From Verrucomicrobiales bacterium (GTDB lineage Bacteria; Verrucomicrobiota; Verrucomicrobiia; Verrucomicrobiales; DEV007): a DNA stretch of 64,000 nt. The notes beneath the pieces were generated by a model. It was not told the DNA's origin. It saw only the letters and a list, made by a program, of their open reading frames with translations, and ran no database searches. Shown one piece after another: positions 1-9,704 of this stretch. The translations under genes were made by a program, and so were the position numbers. Where the stretch lies: the NCBI GenBank assembly GCA_029213265.1, contig JARGNG010000002.1:218388-282387 (forward strand), in the 5' to 3' direction. The number at the start of each line of letters is the position of its first letter. Position 1 is the first letter of the stretch.

Positions 1-1761
1 TTCTGGGCCGACTTTTTCCTTCTTCAACCGCTCGATCCCGCGAAGGGAAATGGAGCGATCCTTTACGACGTACACAATCGGGGGAACAAACTCGCATTGT
101 GGACGTTCAACGAGGGTGAGCGAACCAACGAGCCGACGTCCTTGGAGCATGCCGGAAACGGGTTTCTTTTGCGCGAGGGATACTCGCTTCTCTGGACAGG
201 CTGGAACGGGGATGTTGCGGCGGATGGAACGGGACGCCTACTCGCGGAATTACCGGTGGCGCGCGAGGCTGATGATGAGCCCATCGCGGGGCCAGCTTAC
301 GTGGAGTTCTCGGTAGATGGGAAATCCTACAGTGAGGCCTTTTTCGGGAGCCCTTGGGGGACTCCGAAGGCTTACCCCGCCCTTTCTTTGAACAATTCCG
401 ATGCCACTCTCACGATGCGCCCGAATCGCCTCGAGCCTGCCGTCGTTGTGCCGCGGGAAGACTGGGCTTTCGCCGATTTCGTGGATGGCAAACCGGCTCC
501 CAGTGCAACGAGTCTGTATGTGAAAGAGGGCTTTCGCCCCGGTTGGCTCTATGAATTATTCTACACCGCGAAAAATCCGAGAGTTTCTGGACTCGGAATG
601 GCAGGTCTTCGTGACGCGATTTCTTTTTTCCGGTATGGTGGTGCCGAAAATCCAATGGCCGGGCGGGTTGATCGGGCGCTCATTTTCGGGATCTCCCAGT
701 CGGGGCGTTTCATCCATCATTTTCTCTATGAAGGCCTGAATCGGGACGCGGATGGACGGACGGTATTCGATGGTGCCATCATTCATGTGCCGGGTGCGGG
801 GAAAGGTCTTTTCAACTACCGCTTTGCGATGGCGACGGTGTATGGGATGCAGCGCCGGGGAAACCTGTCCCCTTCCGACTTTGCTCCTTTCGCTCCGACG
901 CCGGGTGGTGATGCAAACGAAGATTCGTTTTTCAGGCTGCGTCAGCGTGGGGAAAATCCGAAGATATTTTTCGTGCAGACGGCAACGGAATACTGGTCAC
1001 GGGCAGCATCGCTTCTTCACACCGATCACGAGGGGGAGCAGGATTTGCCCCTTGATCCTAACGTGCGGATCTACTCGATTGCCGGTGCCTCACACCTGGG
1101 AGCAGGATCAACGGATCGCGGGATTTGTCAGAATCCAAGAAACCCTTTGCGTCATCGTGGTCCGGTCCTGAGAGCTTTGCTGGTTGCGATGGATGAGTGG
1201 ATCACGAAGGAAGAGGAACCCCCGCCGAGCCGATATCCGCGCATTGACGAGGGTACACTTGTCGATTTGGAGACGTTCCGAAAACAGTTCCCTTCGATTC
1301 CCGGAGTGGAAACTCCCGTTGCTCTCTACCAGCCGCTCCGCCTCGATCCCGGGCCCCGATGGCACACGGAGGGGATCGCGGACACGATTCCGCCCGATGC
1401 GGGGGCCGCTTACCGGACTCTTGTTCCGGCGGTGGATGCCGACGGAAACGAAATTGCAGGCATCCGCCTTCCGGAAGTGTCGGTGCCCCTAGCGACCTAC
1501 CTGGGGTGGAATCTGCGGGCGGAAGAATTCGGAGATGGCGGGGCTCTCGCCGGACTTCATGGCGGCTATCTCGAATTTCCTCAAGAGGGGGATGCCGGCG
1601 ATCCACGACCGCCCGTTCAGAAGCGATATCCGACCCGCGAACAATATCTCGCGAAATACTCAGAAGCGGTGCTGCATTTGTGGGAGCAGGGATACCTGCT
1701 GGACGAAGACGCGATGGGCATGCTAAAGGAAGCGGCCGGGCGCGATCTGTGGAGTCAGTAA
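1..1761 (+). CDS. Alpha/beta hydrolase domain protein (5' partial)
   Basis: The reading frame is open from the first base of the window, so the gene is cut at its 5' end and the true start lies outside; a TTG at 97 is in frame but is unlikely to be the start because coding-like sequence precedes it. The protein resembles the Abhydrolase_10 type of large secreted alpha/beta hydrolases. A nucleophile elbow GISQSG is visible, with the serine codon at 694-696, and AGASHLG near 1080-1100 probably holds the catalytic histidine. The natural substrate is unknown; an ester is likely. A heme-c dehydrogenase gene follows after 13 bases on the same strand, so the two are probably co-transcribed. Confidence 0.85.
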   Translation, partial: FWADFFLLQPLDPAKGNGAILYDVHNRGNKLALWTFNEGERTNEPTSLEHAGNGFLLREGYSLLWTGWNGDVAADGTGRLLAELPVAREADDEPIAGPAYVEFSVDGKSYSEAFFGSPWGTPKAYPALSLNNSDATLTMRPNRLEPAVVVPREDWAFADFVDGKPAPSATSLYVKEGFRPGWLYELFYTAKNPRVSGLGMAGLRDAISFFRYGGAENPMAGRVDRALIFGISQSGRFIHHFLYEGLNRDADGRTVFDGAIIHVPGAGKGLFNYRFAMATVYGMQRRGNLSPSDFAPFAPTPGGDANEDSFFRLRQRGENPKIFFVQTATEYWSRAASLLHTDHEGEQDLPLDPNVRIYSIAGASHLGAGSTDRGICQNPRNPLRHRGPVLRALLVAMDEWITKEEEPPPSRYPRIDEGTLVDLETFRKQFPSIPGVETPVALYQPLRLDPGPRWHTEGIADTIPPDAGAAYRTLVPAVDADGNEIAGIRLPEVSVPLATYLGWNLRAEEFGDGGALAGLHGGYLEFPQEGDAGDPRPPVQKRYPTREQYLAKYSEAVLHLWEQGYLLDEDAMGMLKEAAGRDLWSQ

Positions 1762-1774
1762 ACAGAAACCATTT

Positions 1775-4378
1775 ATGAATCAAATTTTTCTTCCTTCGAC
1801 CATCATCTCGGGAATCTCGCTAGTGGGATTGCTCCATGCTACGGATCCAGAGCCAGAGGTGAAAACGCTGCAGCCGGGGGTGACGCTAACCCTCGTCGCG
1901 GAACATCCGGATCTGGCCACGCCAACGGGGATCGATGTGGATGATCGCGGTCGCGTCTTTCTTGTCGCCTGCCATACCCACATGCCCGGTGAGGATTACC
2001 CGGGACCCGACAAGGATGAGATTCTGATATTCGATCCGGACGGAAAGCATACCGTCTTCTACGACAAAACGCACCACACCATGGATCTCGAACTGGGGCC
2101 GGATGGCTGGGTCTATCTTGCAGAGCGCGATCGCATTCTTCGCGTCAGGGATACCGACGACGATGGGATCGCGGACACAGAGGAGGATCTCGCCGTGCTG
2201 ACGACCGAAGCCGACTACCCACATAATGGACTGTCGGGCTTGGCGTGGCATCCGGACGGGGACCTCGTCTTTGGCCTGGGGGAGAATTTTGCAAAGGGTT
2301 GGGAGCTTCGGGATCGGGAAGGAACAACAATCTCAGGCCTCGGGGAGGGAGCCGTGTTCCGGTGCCATGCTGACGGGAACGATCTTCATCGCATTGCCCG
2401 AGGAATGTGGAACCCGTTCGGGGTTTGTGTGAGGACGGACGGGGAGATTTTTGTGAGCGATAATGATCCGGGAGAGCGACCGCCCTGTCGGCTTCTTCAT
2501 ATTGTCGAAGGGGGAGACTATGGATACCAGCGTCAATACGGAGGCGAGGCTCACCATCCTTTCGTCGGATGGAACGGGGAGCTTCGGGGAACGCTTCCGA
2601 TGGTTCGCCCGACTGGAGAAGCTCCCTGTGGAGTGGTTCAGTTTGACAGTGGTCTCCTCATTCCTTCGTGGAGTGATCACCGGGTCGACTTTTTTCCTCT
2701 CCGTCGCGAGGGAGGCAGTTTCGCGGCGGAGCGAATTGCCCTGGTGCAGGGTGGGCGATATTTCCGACCGACCTGCATCGCCGAGGATGAATCAGAAAAG
2801 AAGGAAGGGACAAGGACGTGGTTTCTCACGGACTGGGTCGATGGGCGTTATCAAGTTCACGGGTATGGGCGTCTTTGGCAACTTGAAGTCGACCTGAAGG
2901 AAGCCGGCGAGTGGAAGGGCACTTCACAAGTGGAGCCACCGAATGAAGACGCGAAGTTGGCGGAGCGACTCCGTTCCGGAGGGGGAGACAAGGTCGAGAG
3001 CGAGTTGTTGAGAATGATGGAGAGCGAGGATCCCTTTATTGCCAGGGCGGCCCTGATTCGTCTCGCCGCTGGGATAGGGGGAGAAGGAACGGTCGCGAAT
3101 TTTTCGCCCCGATCCGAAAGTGAACGAATCAGCATAGTGCTTGCTTTAAAAGTGGCCGAGGTCGAGCCGGCCGGGTGGATTCCTTTCCTGCTCAACGATG
3201 AGTCTCCCAAGGTGGTTTTCGAGACGCTTCGCTGGATTTCCGATGCGCAATTCAGCGAATTTCTTCCTTCGGTGAATTCACTTCTGGAGCGGAGCGATCT
3301 TACCTTTGAAGTATTTGAGGCAGCCATGGCCGCGTGGAACACTCTTTCCGGAACGCCGGAAATGGGAGTGCGGAATCCTGAGAAGCTACTTGCCCGGGTT
3401 CAGGACGGAGATAGCTCCCCCCGTCTTCGAGCCTTTGCCCTCCGATTACTTCCCACCCCTGCCAACACGGCTGCGAAGTCCGATCCGGCAGCGAGAATTC
3501 AATACCCGAAAGGCCTCACAGTTGCTTTGTTAGGAGAATTGCTGGAGGTCGGGGACGCGCAACTTTCCCTCGAGGCGGTGCGGGTTCTCGCAGGCTCTCC
3601 CCGGATCGGAACGCCGGTGCTCCTGCGAATCGCGAGGGATGAAAATCAGGATGCCTCGCTTCGGGCGGAAGCCATTGCCGGGTTGGGAGCATTAGCGGGA
3701 GAGCTGGTGGAGGATCTGCTTGCCCTGGCCCAAAGTGAAGAGCGCATCATCCGGGAAGAGGCACTTCGCTCATTGCGAACGCGCTCTCTGGAGGAAGGGC
3801 AAAAAGCGACCATTGAAAATCTGTCTTCGCGATACCCGGACTCGGCGGATTTGATGGAGCCTCTTTTGGATCCTTCTGCTCTGGCTGTGGGGCGGCCTTC
3901 ACCGGAGAATGTGGATGCCTGGTTGGCTCGATTGAAGAAGTTGCCGGGAGAGGGCGATCCTGTGGCGGGGCGAAGGGTGTTTCATCATGCCTCACTTGCG
4001 CTTTGTGCCAATTGCCATCGTCATGATGGTCGGGGAAAAATTGTGGGCCCGGATCTCGGTGCGGTGTCGGGACGGGGAGATCGTCACTGGTTGCTGGAAT
4101 CAATCTTGCGACCGGGTCTGGAAATGGCGCCGGAGTATTTGCCTCGCATGGTGACCTTGCACGATGGAAGCACTGCGACAGGAATTCGACTACGGTCCTG
4201 GGTTCGGGAACAACTGCGCGATGCCAACGGGCATACCCTGAGTTTTGATCGGGATGAGGTGGCTTCGATTCAGGAGCTGACCACTTCTTTCATGCCGCCC
4301 GGTCTTGTTTACACAATGACGGATCGGGAGATTCGGGACCTGCTGGCCTTTCTCGAAACAGATTCAGCGACTCATTGA
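1775..4378 (+). CDS. PVC-type dehydrogenase with HEAT repeats and heme-c domain
   Basis: The 867-residue exported protein starts with a hydrophobic leader (residues 1-23). An NHL/PQQ-sugar-dehydrogenase-like beta-propeller follows (about 35-370), with the DxDxDG-like metal loop DTDDDG. HEAT-like alpha repeats fill about 390-700. A C-terminal cytochrome-c domain of the TIGR02603 kind carries CANCH at 744-748 and ends in the typical 'MPPGL...MTDREIRDLLAFL' region. The family is thought to oxidise sugars or alcohols in the periplasm and pass electrons to the heme. The substrate cannot be read from the sequence. It lies 13 bases behind the hydrolase gene, and its last 7 bases overlap the convergent SGNH gene. 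Confidence 0.9.
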   Translation: MNQIFLPSTIISGISLVGLLHATDPEPEVKTLQPGVTLTLVAEHPDLATPTGIDVDDRGRVFLVACHTHMPGEDYPGPDKDEILIFDPDGKHTVFYDKTHHTMDLELGPDGWVYLAERDRILRVRDTDDDGIADTEEDLAVLTTEADYPHNGLSGLAWHPDGDLVFGLGENFAKGWELRDREGTTISGLGEGAVFRCHADGNDLHRIARGMWNPFGVCVRTDGEIFVSDNDPGERPPCRLLHIVEGGDYGYQRQYGGEAHHPFVGWNGELRGTLPMVRPTGEAPCGVVQFDSGLLIPSWSDHRVDFFPLRREGGSFAAERIALVQGGRYFRPTCIAEDESEKKEGTRTWFLTDWVDGRYQVHGYGRLWQLEVDLKEAGEWKGTSQVEPPNEDAKLAERLRSGGGDKVESELLRMMESEDPFIARAALIRLAAGIGGEGTVANFSPRSESERISIVLALKVAEVEPAGWIPFLLNDESPKVVFETLRWISDAQFSEFLPSVNSLLERSDLTFEVFEAAMAAWNTLSGTPEMGVRNPEKLLARVQDGDSSPRLRAFALRLLPTPANTAAKSDPAARIQYPKGLTVALLGELLEVGDAQLSLEAVRVLAGSPRIGTPVLLRIARDENQDASLRAEAIAGLGALAGELVEDLLALAQSEERIIREEALRSLRTRSLEEGQKATIENLSSRYPDSADLMEPLLDPSALAVGRPSPENVDAWLARLKKLPGEGDPVAGRRVFHHASLALCANCHRHDGRGKIVGPDLGAVSGRGDRHWLLESILRPGLEMAPEYLPRMVTLHDGSTATGIRLRSWVREQLRDANGHTLSFDRDEVASIQELTTSFMPPGLVYTMTDREIRDLLAFLETDSATH

Positions 4379-5601
4379 GCGGTTTTCTCTGCGGTTAGCT
4401 GAGAGCTGATCCATTCACTGAAAATTTCCCCGGCGGAACGGGTGTCCTGCCTTGCGCGATCCACCAGGTTCAAATCCTGAGCTCGTGTGATGGATCGAAT
4501 CCAGCGATCTCGATCGGACAACGCTGTAGACGGGGCGACGACGGAAGGGTGAATCACGACGATGTCCCACTCCTGCTTTCCGAAGCTCAACGCGTAGTTC
4601 ACGATCCAGGTTTGTTCATGAAAAAATTCCTCCCGGTCTTTCGCGGCCGCGTCTCTTGGGGTGGCTACGAGAACGAGGTCGGGCTTTTGTTTTCGAATAC
4701 GGTGGCTGGCATCCTTGCGAAGCTGATACAGGCTCAGTCCTTTTGTGGGCCAGGTCTCGATGTTCAGCTCAGCATCGGGAAATACACTTCGTAGGGAATC
4801 GGCGATGAGTTCATCAAAGGGTGGCATTGCGATGACCCGAACCGGCTTCCCTTCGCGAAGAAGGGAGAGAGTTTTCTCCAGGGAAAGGGCTGGTGGGGGA
4901 ATGTCCGTCAGGCTGGTGGATCTCTCGGTAATCGTCTTTGCGATCTGCTCCGCCATGATTTTGTGCCCGGCCATATTGGGGTGGATTTCATCACTCAGGG
5001 TCGCTCTCCAGGCAACGTAGTCGGCTTCCTGAAGAGTGAGGAAATGTCCGTAGAGATCGCACAGGGGGACGCCCTTCTCAGTAGCGACCGCTCGAACTAC
5101 GTCGCAGTATTTTTCGAGGGTTTCGATGGGGCGATTTTCTGTCGTTATGACCGCATTCGGTGTACAGAGAATGACAGCGGATCCGGTGGCCCGGCAGTGA
5201 TCGACAATGGCGAGGAGATTTTTCCGGTAAGCATCGATAGGTAATTTTGCGACATCATTCAGACCGAACATTACGGTGACTAAATCGGGCCCCTTCGAAC
5301 TGACATCCCGGGAAATTCGAGCAAGCGCGTTGGCCGTGGTATGCCCGCTGAGGCCTGCATTTACCATCTCGACGTCAGCTTCCGGACAAATCTGCTGAAG
5401 GGCGATGCCGAGCATGTCGGTATAGGCCCGATTTCCACCGGTGTGGTAGTAGACACCGGTGACGCTGTCTCCAAAGCAGACAATTTTGACAGGCTGGTCA
5501 CCCGAAGTGAGAGAATCGCGAATGCTGTCGAGATCGTCTGCAATGCCGCGCTCTGCGAGCAGGGGAAGCGCGAAAAGAACAAGTAAGAGAAGTCGGATCA
5601 T
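4372..5601 (-). CDS. Secreted SGNH/GDSL hydrolase with degenerate second SGNH-like domain
   Basis: I chose the ATG at 5601 because it begins a clear signal peptide (MIRLLLLVLFALPLLA); the frame stays open upstream to 5739 but that stretch looks non-coding. The 409-residue product has SGNH block I CFGDSVTG (Ser46), block III GLND (Asn115) and block V DEIHP (Asp204, His207), so the first domain should be an active esterase or acetylesterase. Residues about 235-400 look like a second, related Rossmann-like domain ('VRVIAMPPFDELIADSL') that lacks the GDS serine, so it may be a decayed duplicate with a structural or binding role. The 3' end overlaps the convergent dehydrogenase gene. Confidence 0.85.
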   Translation of the reverse strand: MIRLLLLVLFALPLLAERGIADDLDSIRDSLTSGDQPVKIVCFGDSVTGVYYHTGGNRAYTDMLGIALQQICPEADVEMVNAGLSGHTTANALARISRDVSSKGPDLVTVMFGLNDVAKLPIDAYRKNLLAIVDHCRATGSAVILCTPNAVITTENRPIETLEKYCDVVRAVATEKGVPLCDLYGHFLTLQEADYVAWRATLSDEIHPNMAGHKIMAEQIAKTITERSTSLTDIPPPALSLEKTLSLLREGKPVRVIAMPPFDELIADSLRSVFPDAELNIETWPTKGLSLYQLRKDASHRIRKQKPDLVLVATPRDAAAKDREEFFHEQTWIVNYALSFGKQEWDIVVIHPSVVAPSTALSDRDRWIRSITRAQDLNLVDRARQDTRSAGEIFSEWISSQLTAEKTAQ

Positions 5602-5765
5602 GAGATGGTGGGGTGGCTGAAAAAGAGTTTCAGACATTCTGGAGGCAATCGACAATCCCGTTTCAACCGTGATCGGGGAAGCGGGAACCCGTTGGTAGCA
5701 GGGTGGAAAATCCTCGCAGTTTTTCGTGATTTGATTCAAAAGGAATGTGATTTCCGGATCTTCTT

Positions 5766-6743
5766 ATGAAACTCGCTACCGTTTTATCTCCGCTATCCAC
5801 AGAAAATCTTTGTCTGGCTGCTCAGTGTGGCGTTGAAGGTGTCGTGACCCGGTATCCGGGCCCGGGCTTGCAGGCATTGATCGATGTGAAGAAAAGGATT
5901 GAGGAGGAAGGGCTCTCGCTGATGGCGATCGAGGGATCCCTGCCGATTGAGCGAATGAAGATTGGAGCGGATCTCGATGGCAGTGACGTTTCCGCTATGA
6001 AGGAGCTGGTCATGAATATGGGAGAGCTCGGGATTCCGATTCTCTGCTACAATTTCATGGCCGGAACCGACTGGGTTCGCACCCGTTTAGATGTGGAGGA
6101 ACGGGGCGGGGCGAAAGTGACCGCCTTTGATCTCTCGGAGGCGGAGAGAGCGGTTTCCTTGAATCATTCCGTGGAATCGATCGCGCCGCAGGAAATCGGC
6201 AGCGACAGGATTGACGCGGATGCGCTTTGGCGAAATCTGGAGAGTTTTCTAGTCGAGCTGGTTCCTGTCGCGGAAAAGGCAGGAGTCACTCTGGCGATGC
6301 ATCCGGATGATCCGCCCCTTCCTGAATTTTGCGGCAAGGCCAGAATCATGCATTCCGTGGAAAACTTCGAGAGGCTATTGGATCTTGTTCCCAGTTCCCG
6401 AAATTCGATCTGTTTCTGTCAGGGTTCTTTTGCGACGATGGGGGTGAGTATTCCGGATACGATTCGCAGATTGGGAAAACACATTGCCTACGTTCATTTC
6501 CGGGATGTTCGGGGAACACCTGAATCCTTTGTGGAGACGTTTCACGACAATGGCCCCACCGACATGGCGGAGGCAATTCGGGTCTTGCGGGAAGTTGGAT
6601 TTGAAGGGCCGATTCGGCCCGATCATGTGCCTCAATTGGTGGGTGAAGATGACGGTGAACCTGGCTATACAATCCTGGGACGTCTCTTTGCTTTCGGATA
6701 CATCCGTGGATTGCTCCACGGGACCGAATCGAAACCGGTGTAA
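5766..6743 (+). CDS. Mannonate dehydratase-like TIM-barrel enzyme
   Basis: The 325-residue cytoplasmic protein has no signal peptide. It matches the UxuA fold at several hallmark stretches: LCYNFMAGTDWVRT, MHPDDPP, FCQGSFATMG, VHFRDVRGT, FHDNGPTDM and a final RPDHVP. These hold the His/Cys/Asp metal ligands of mannonate dehydratase, which dehydrates D-mannonate to 2-keto-3-deoxygluconate in hexuronate catabolism. It is somewhat shorter than E. coli UxuA (about 394 residues), as in the short environmental UxuA-like branch, so specificity may differ. It is divergent from the SGNH gene (165 bases apart when that gene starts at 5601) and convergent with the VWA gene. Confidence 0.85.
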   Translation: MKLATVLSPLSTENLCLAAQCGVEGVVTRYPGPGLQALIDVKKRIEEEGLSLMAIEGSLPIERMKIGADLDGSDVSAMKELVMNMGELGIPILCYNFMAGTDWVRTRLDVEERGGAKVTAFDLSEAERAVSLNHSVESIAPQEIGSDRIDADALWRNLESFLVELVPVAEKAGVTLAMHPDDPPLPEFCGKARIMHSVENFERLLDLVPSSRNSICFCQGSFATMGVSIPDTIRRLGKHIAYVHFRDVRGTPESFVETFHDNGPTDMAEAIRVLREVGFEGPIRPDHVPQLVGEDDGEPGYTILGRLFAFGYIRGLLHGTESKPV

Positions 6744-6760
6744 GGTATCCCGAATTTTTC

Positions 6761-6780
6761 CGCGCAGGTGCGCTCTCTTT
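6761..6780. terminator. Possible weak bidirectional terminator
   Basis: The only spacer between the convergent mannonate dehydratase and VWA genes holds a short GC-rich inverted repeat (GCGC, 4-base loop, GCGC at 6762-6773). It is followed by TCTCTTTT on the plus strand and preceded by an A/T-rich stretch (AATTTTTC). The stem is only four to five base pairs, so this is a tentative call. Confidence 0.25.
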
Positions 6781-6788
6781 TGCGGGGG

Positions 6789-8198
6789 CTATTTGATCTG
6801 ATCAATCTGCATTCCCCGGAGAACTTCCCCGTCCTCCTTCACAAGAAACACAGCACCCTGGGTTCTCCGGGCCAGTTCCTGAAGCTCATCGTAGGCCTTG
6901 ATTTCCATGAGGCAAATCGTGTTGATTTTTGCTCTGGCCTTCTTGCGATTGTATTCAACGACGTCATCAATGACCGGAACTTTACCGGCCTCGGAATCGA
7001 TCTCGCCATCCGTCATGAAATAGATGAGGTCGGGCTTGAGATTGATCGCCATCTTCAAAGGCAGTCTCCAGTTGGTGCCTCCGCCAATTTGAACTTCCTC
7101 GATGTGCTCCAGTGTTTTCCGAATCTGGCTTCGGGTGGCGCGCAGAAGGGGGCGGGAAGGTAGATTCTCGGGATTGTCCTCGAATTGGAACTGCAATCCG
7201 TTCTCGCCTTTGTTCTGGCCGGCAAAGATGGCGGTGTTGGAAAAGAAAATGATTTGGTATTTTACAGAAAGTGGCAGAGCGCTGACCGAGCGGGTCAGTT
7301 CTTCTTTCATCAACTGGGATCGACTTTTCCCGTTTTCTCCGCGTTCCTGCATGGACCCGGATATGTCGACCACGTATACGAGGTTTCTCGTTTTACCCTG
7401 GGAGCCGAAGAACGAAACGCTCCCTCCCGAATTCTGGCCGAAATCCATACTGGGACTGAAGTCCGCGGCTCCCATGAGCGAGGGGGACGGGGAATCACTC
7501 GGCGACTGCAGGGGGAGCGACATGGTGCTGGCCCCCCTTGCGGAAACGATTTCCATATTGGTGGTCGCGGACGCCGGGGAAACAGCGCTCTTTTTGGGCA
7601 CGGTTTGAGGCCTCTCCGCAACATCTTCGACTGGATTTGTCGCCACGATGAGAGGCGGATCTTTTGGTAGAGAAGAGACCGCCCAGAGTGAGAACAGAAT
7701 GATGAGAAAGACGTGCACGCCAATGGCGACCATCAGGGAGATGAACCGGGTGTCTTCGATAAGTTTTTGATCCGAAGGCTCCTCGGCCGGGCGGGGAATC
7801 ACCTTTTCCTCCTCCTGGCGAAGACACATGAGGAGAGGTTCCGCGACCGATGGATCGATCCCGACCGCATTTTGATACAGTTCAAGAGCTTCGTCGGTCT
7901 TCCCGATTTCCTCGACGACGTGAGCGAGTGAAGTAAGGCCGAGCGGGCATCCGGGTGACCAGCGGAGGTATTCTTCCAGAACGGGAGCCCAAGCCGCGAT
8001 GCGTGGAGGACCGTCCAGTGCGTCCAGGAGGCGTTGGAGCTCGTTGCGATTGTGGGGGCCCCCGATGGCTCTCGAGAGAAGTTCTTCGTCGGTGAAATGG
8101 TAACCCCGCTCCCGCCAGAGGTGGGCCAGCTCGGCACGGGCAGACCAGTTTCCCGGATTCTGCGCCAGGCGCGCGAGCTGTTCTTCTTCAGGGTTCAT
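6789..8198 (-). CDS. Membrane protein with TPR-like N-terminus and VWA domain
   Basis: The 469-residue protein has a helical, TPR-like cytoplasmic N-terminus (about 10-125) and a single membrane span at about 153-176. A Ser/Pro-rich linker (about 190-260) leads to a von Willebrand factor A domain. The MIDAS motif DISGS lies at 278-282, and the later MIDAS residues are seen in GGGTNW and MTDGEID. VWA domains of this kind bind a divalent cation and mediate protein contacts; there is no enzymatic motif. The gene is alone on its strand and divergent from the dipeptidase gene across 144 bases. The partner protein is not evident from the neighbourhood. Confidence 0.85.
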   Translation of the reverse strand: MNPEEEQLARLAQNPGNWSARAELAHLWRERGYHFTDEELLSRAIGGPHNRNELQRLLDALDGPPRIAAWAPVLEEYLRWSPGCPLGLTSLAHVVEEIGKTDEALELYQNAVGIDPSVAEPLLMCLRQEEEKVIPRPAEEPSDQKLIEDTRFISLMVAIGVHVFLIILFSLWAVSSLPKDPPLIVATNPVEDVAERPQTVPKKSAVSPASATTNMEIVSARGASTMSLPLQSPSDSPSPSLMGAADFSPSMDFGQNSGGSVSFFGSQGKTRNLVYVVDISGSMQERGENGKSRSQLMKEELTRSVSALPLSVKYQIIFFSNTAIFAGQNKGENGLQFQFEDNPENLPSRPLLRATRSQIRKTLEHIEEVQIGGGTNWRLPLKMAINLKPDLIYFMTDGEIDSEAGKVPVIDDVVEYNRKKARAKINTICLMEIKAYDELQELARRTQGAVFLVKEDGEVLRGMQIDQIK

Positions 8199-8342
8199 GG
8201 AAAGTCAGAGACTTTACGTGACTCATTGCCGGTTCACGAGCAATTTGTGAGGGTAAGTTTTCGCTCTTTGACTCGTGAGTGGCGTGATACGGGTGAGCCC
8301 GGGATTGCAAGGGAGACGGTGACTGTGGTATTCGCTGACCCC

Positions 8343-9704
8343 ATGGAGCGACGAGATCTATTAAAAGGCGGAGTGCCGGCAGTGCTGGCGGGAACGGGAG
8401 TTTCTCTTGCGCAGGGACAATCCGGGGGCGGGGCAGCCAATGATCCTGCAGCGCTCACTGAGGACTTGAACCCCGTGATTCAACGAAGTCGGGATGCCGC
8501 GTTGAAAGTGTTGAAGCCGAGCGGGAAGGATTTGCAGCATGGTCTCGAGTTGCATGCTGACTCGGTAGTCTTCGATTCCTACGGCTTTTCTCCCCGCGCT
8601 GCGATTGATGGCGAAGAAATGAAAGCCGCAGCACTGGCCGGGGCATCGGATATCGAGCTCAAAGATCTGCGGGAAGAAATGAGCATGACACGCTACGTCA
8701 CCGATGCGGGGGAGCGTGAGGAATACGAGTCTGCCTGGCGTGCCGCCGGGGTGACCTGCATCTTTCAGAATGCGGGAGAAGAGGGGCAGGATCCCGAACG
8801 CCTCATCAAGCGTCTCTCTCGCTTCACCTTTGCGACGGACATGATTCCCGACGTGGTCTCAAAGGCGGTCGTTCCTTCCGACGTCGAAGCGGCCAAGAAG
8901 GCCGGGCGGCACTGTCTTTACTTTACCGGAAACGGGGTTCCCCTAACCCAGGAATGGGTATCGGTTCCCGATGAGCTTCGCTATATGAAAGTGTTCTATC
9001 ATCTGGGAATTCGGATGATGCACCTGACCTACCAACGCCGGAACATGATCGGCGATGGTTGTGGCGAGGAATCCAATGCAGGCCTGAGCGACTTTGGCAG
9101 GGCTGCCGTTGCGGAAATGAACCGGGTGGGTGTGATTCCCGACTGCGCCCATTCGGGATGGCAAACGAGTCTGGAGGGGGCGAAAATTTCGGAGAAGCCC
9201 TACGTGGCGAGTCATTCCATCGCTGGCGGAATCTACCCTCACATTCGCAGCAAGCCGGATGAGGTAATCAAAGCGATTGCCGACACCGGAGGCTTCATCG
9301 GAATCTGCTGCATTCCACGGTATCTTCGCGGAGCGGGTGACATCAGTGCCCTGCTGGATCACATTGACTATGTGGTCAAGAAGTTTGGAGTCGACTATGT
9401 CGCGATCGGAACTGACGTGGCCTACAATTCCCGAAACAGCACGGAGGAGCGAAAGAAAGCTGCCATCGCAGGATTGGGAGGAAGAAGGCGCGAGGAGTTC
9501 CGCTCCCTCTGGCCCAAGGATGATTTCGTCACGACTCCGCAGATGGCAGACAGTGTGGCCTGGACAAACTGGCCGCTCTTCACCGTAGGGCTGGTTCAGC
9601 GGGGATACTCCGACGACGAGATCCGGAAAATCATTGGCGGCAACGTGATGCGGGTGCTGCGCGATTCCGCCGTCGATCAAGTCGCGGGCGGCGCTACTGC
9701 CTAG
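8343..9704 (+). CDS. Membrane dipeptidase (peptidase M19 family), Tat-type signal
   Basis: I chose the ATG at 8343 because it opens a twin-arginine-like leader (MERRDLLKGG...VSLAQG); the frame is open upstream to 8034 but that part lies antisense to the VWA gene. The 453-residue product has the renal-dipeptidase metal ligands: HAD (His71, Asp73), the bridging Glu in NAGEEG, His in DCAHSGW and His in VASHS, plus GTDVAY near the C-terminus. M19 enzymes are zinc-dependent and cleave dipeptides, including D-containing ones. An exported location fits peptide scavenging or cell-wall peptide turnover. Its last 11 bases overlap the convergent deiodinase-like gene. Confidence 0.88.
   Translation: MERRDLLKGGVPAVLAGTGVSLAQGQSGGGAANDPAALTEDLNPVIQRSRDAALKVLKPSGKDLQHGLELHADSVVFDSYGFSPRAAIDGEEMKAAALAGASDIELKDLREEMSMTRYVTDAGEREEYESAWRAAGVTCIFQNAGEEGQDPERLIKRLSRFTFATDMIPDVVSKAVVPSDVEAAKKAGRHCLYFTGNGVPLTQEWVSVPDELRYMKVFYHLGIRMMHLTYQRRNMIGDGCGEESNAGLSDFGRAAVAEMNRVGVIPDCAHSGWQTSLEGAKISEKPYVASHSIAGGIYPHIRSKPDEVIKAIADTGGFIGICCIPRYLRGAGDISALLDHIDYVVKKFGVDYVAIGTDVAYNSRNSTEERKKAAIAGLGGRRREEFRSLWPKDDFVTTPQMADSVAWTNWPLFTVGLVQRGYSDDEIRKIIGGNVMRVLRDSAVDQVAGGATA

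Noticed and set aside
8034..8342. N-terminal extension of the dipeptidase frame
   Set aside because: It overlaps the coding region and promoter side of the divergent VWA gene; a Tat-like leader starts at 8343, so the extension is not used.
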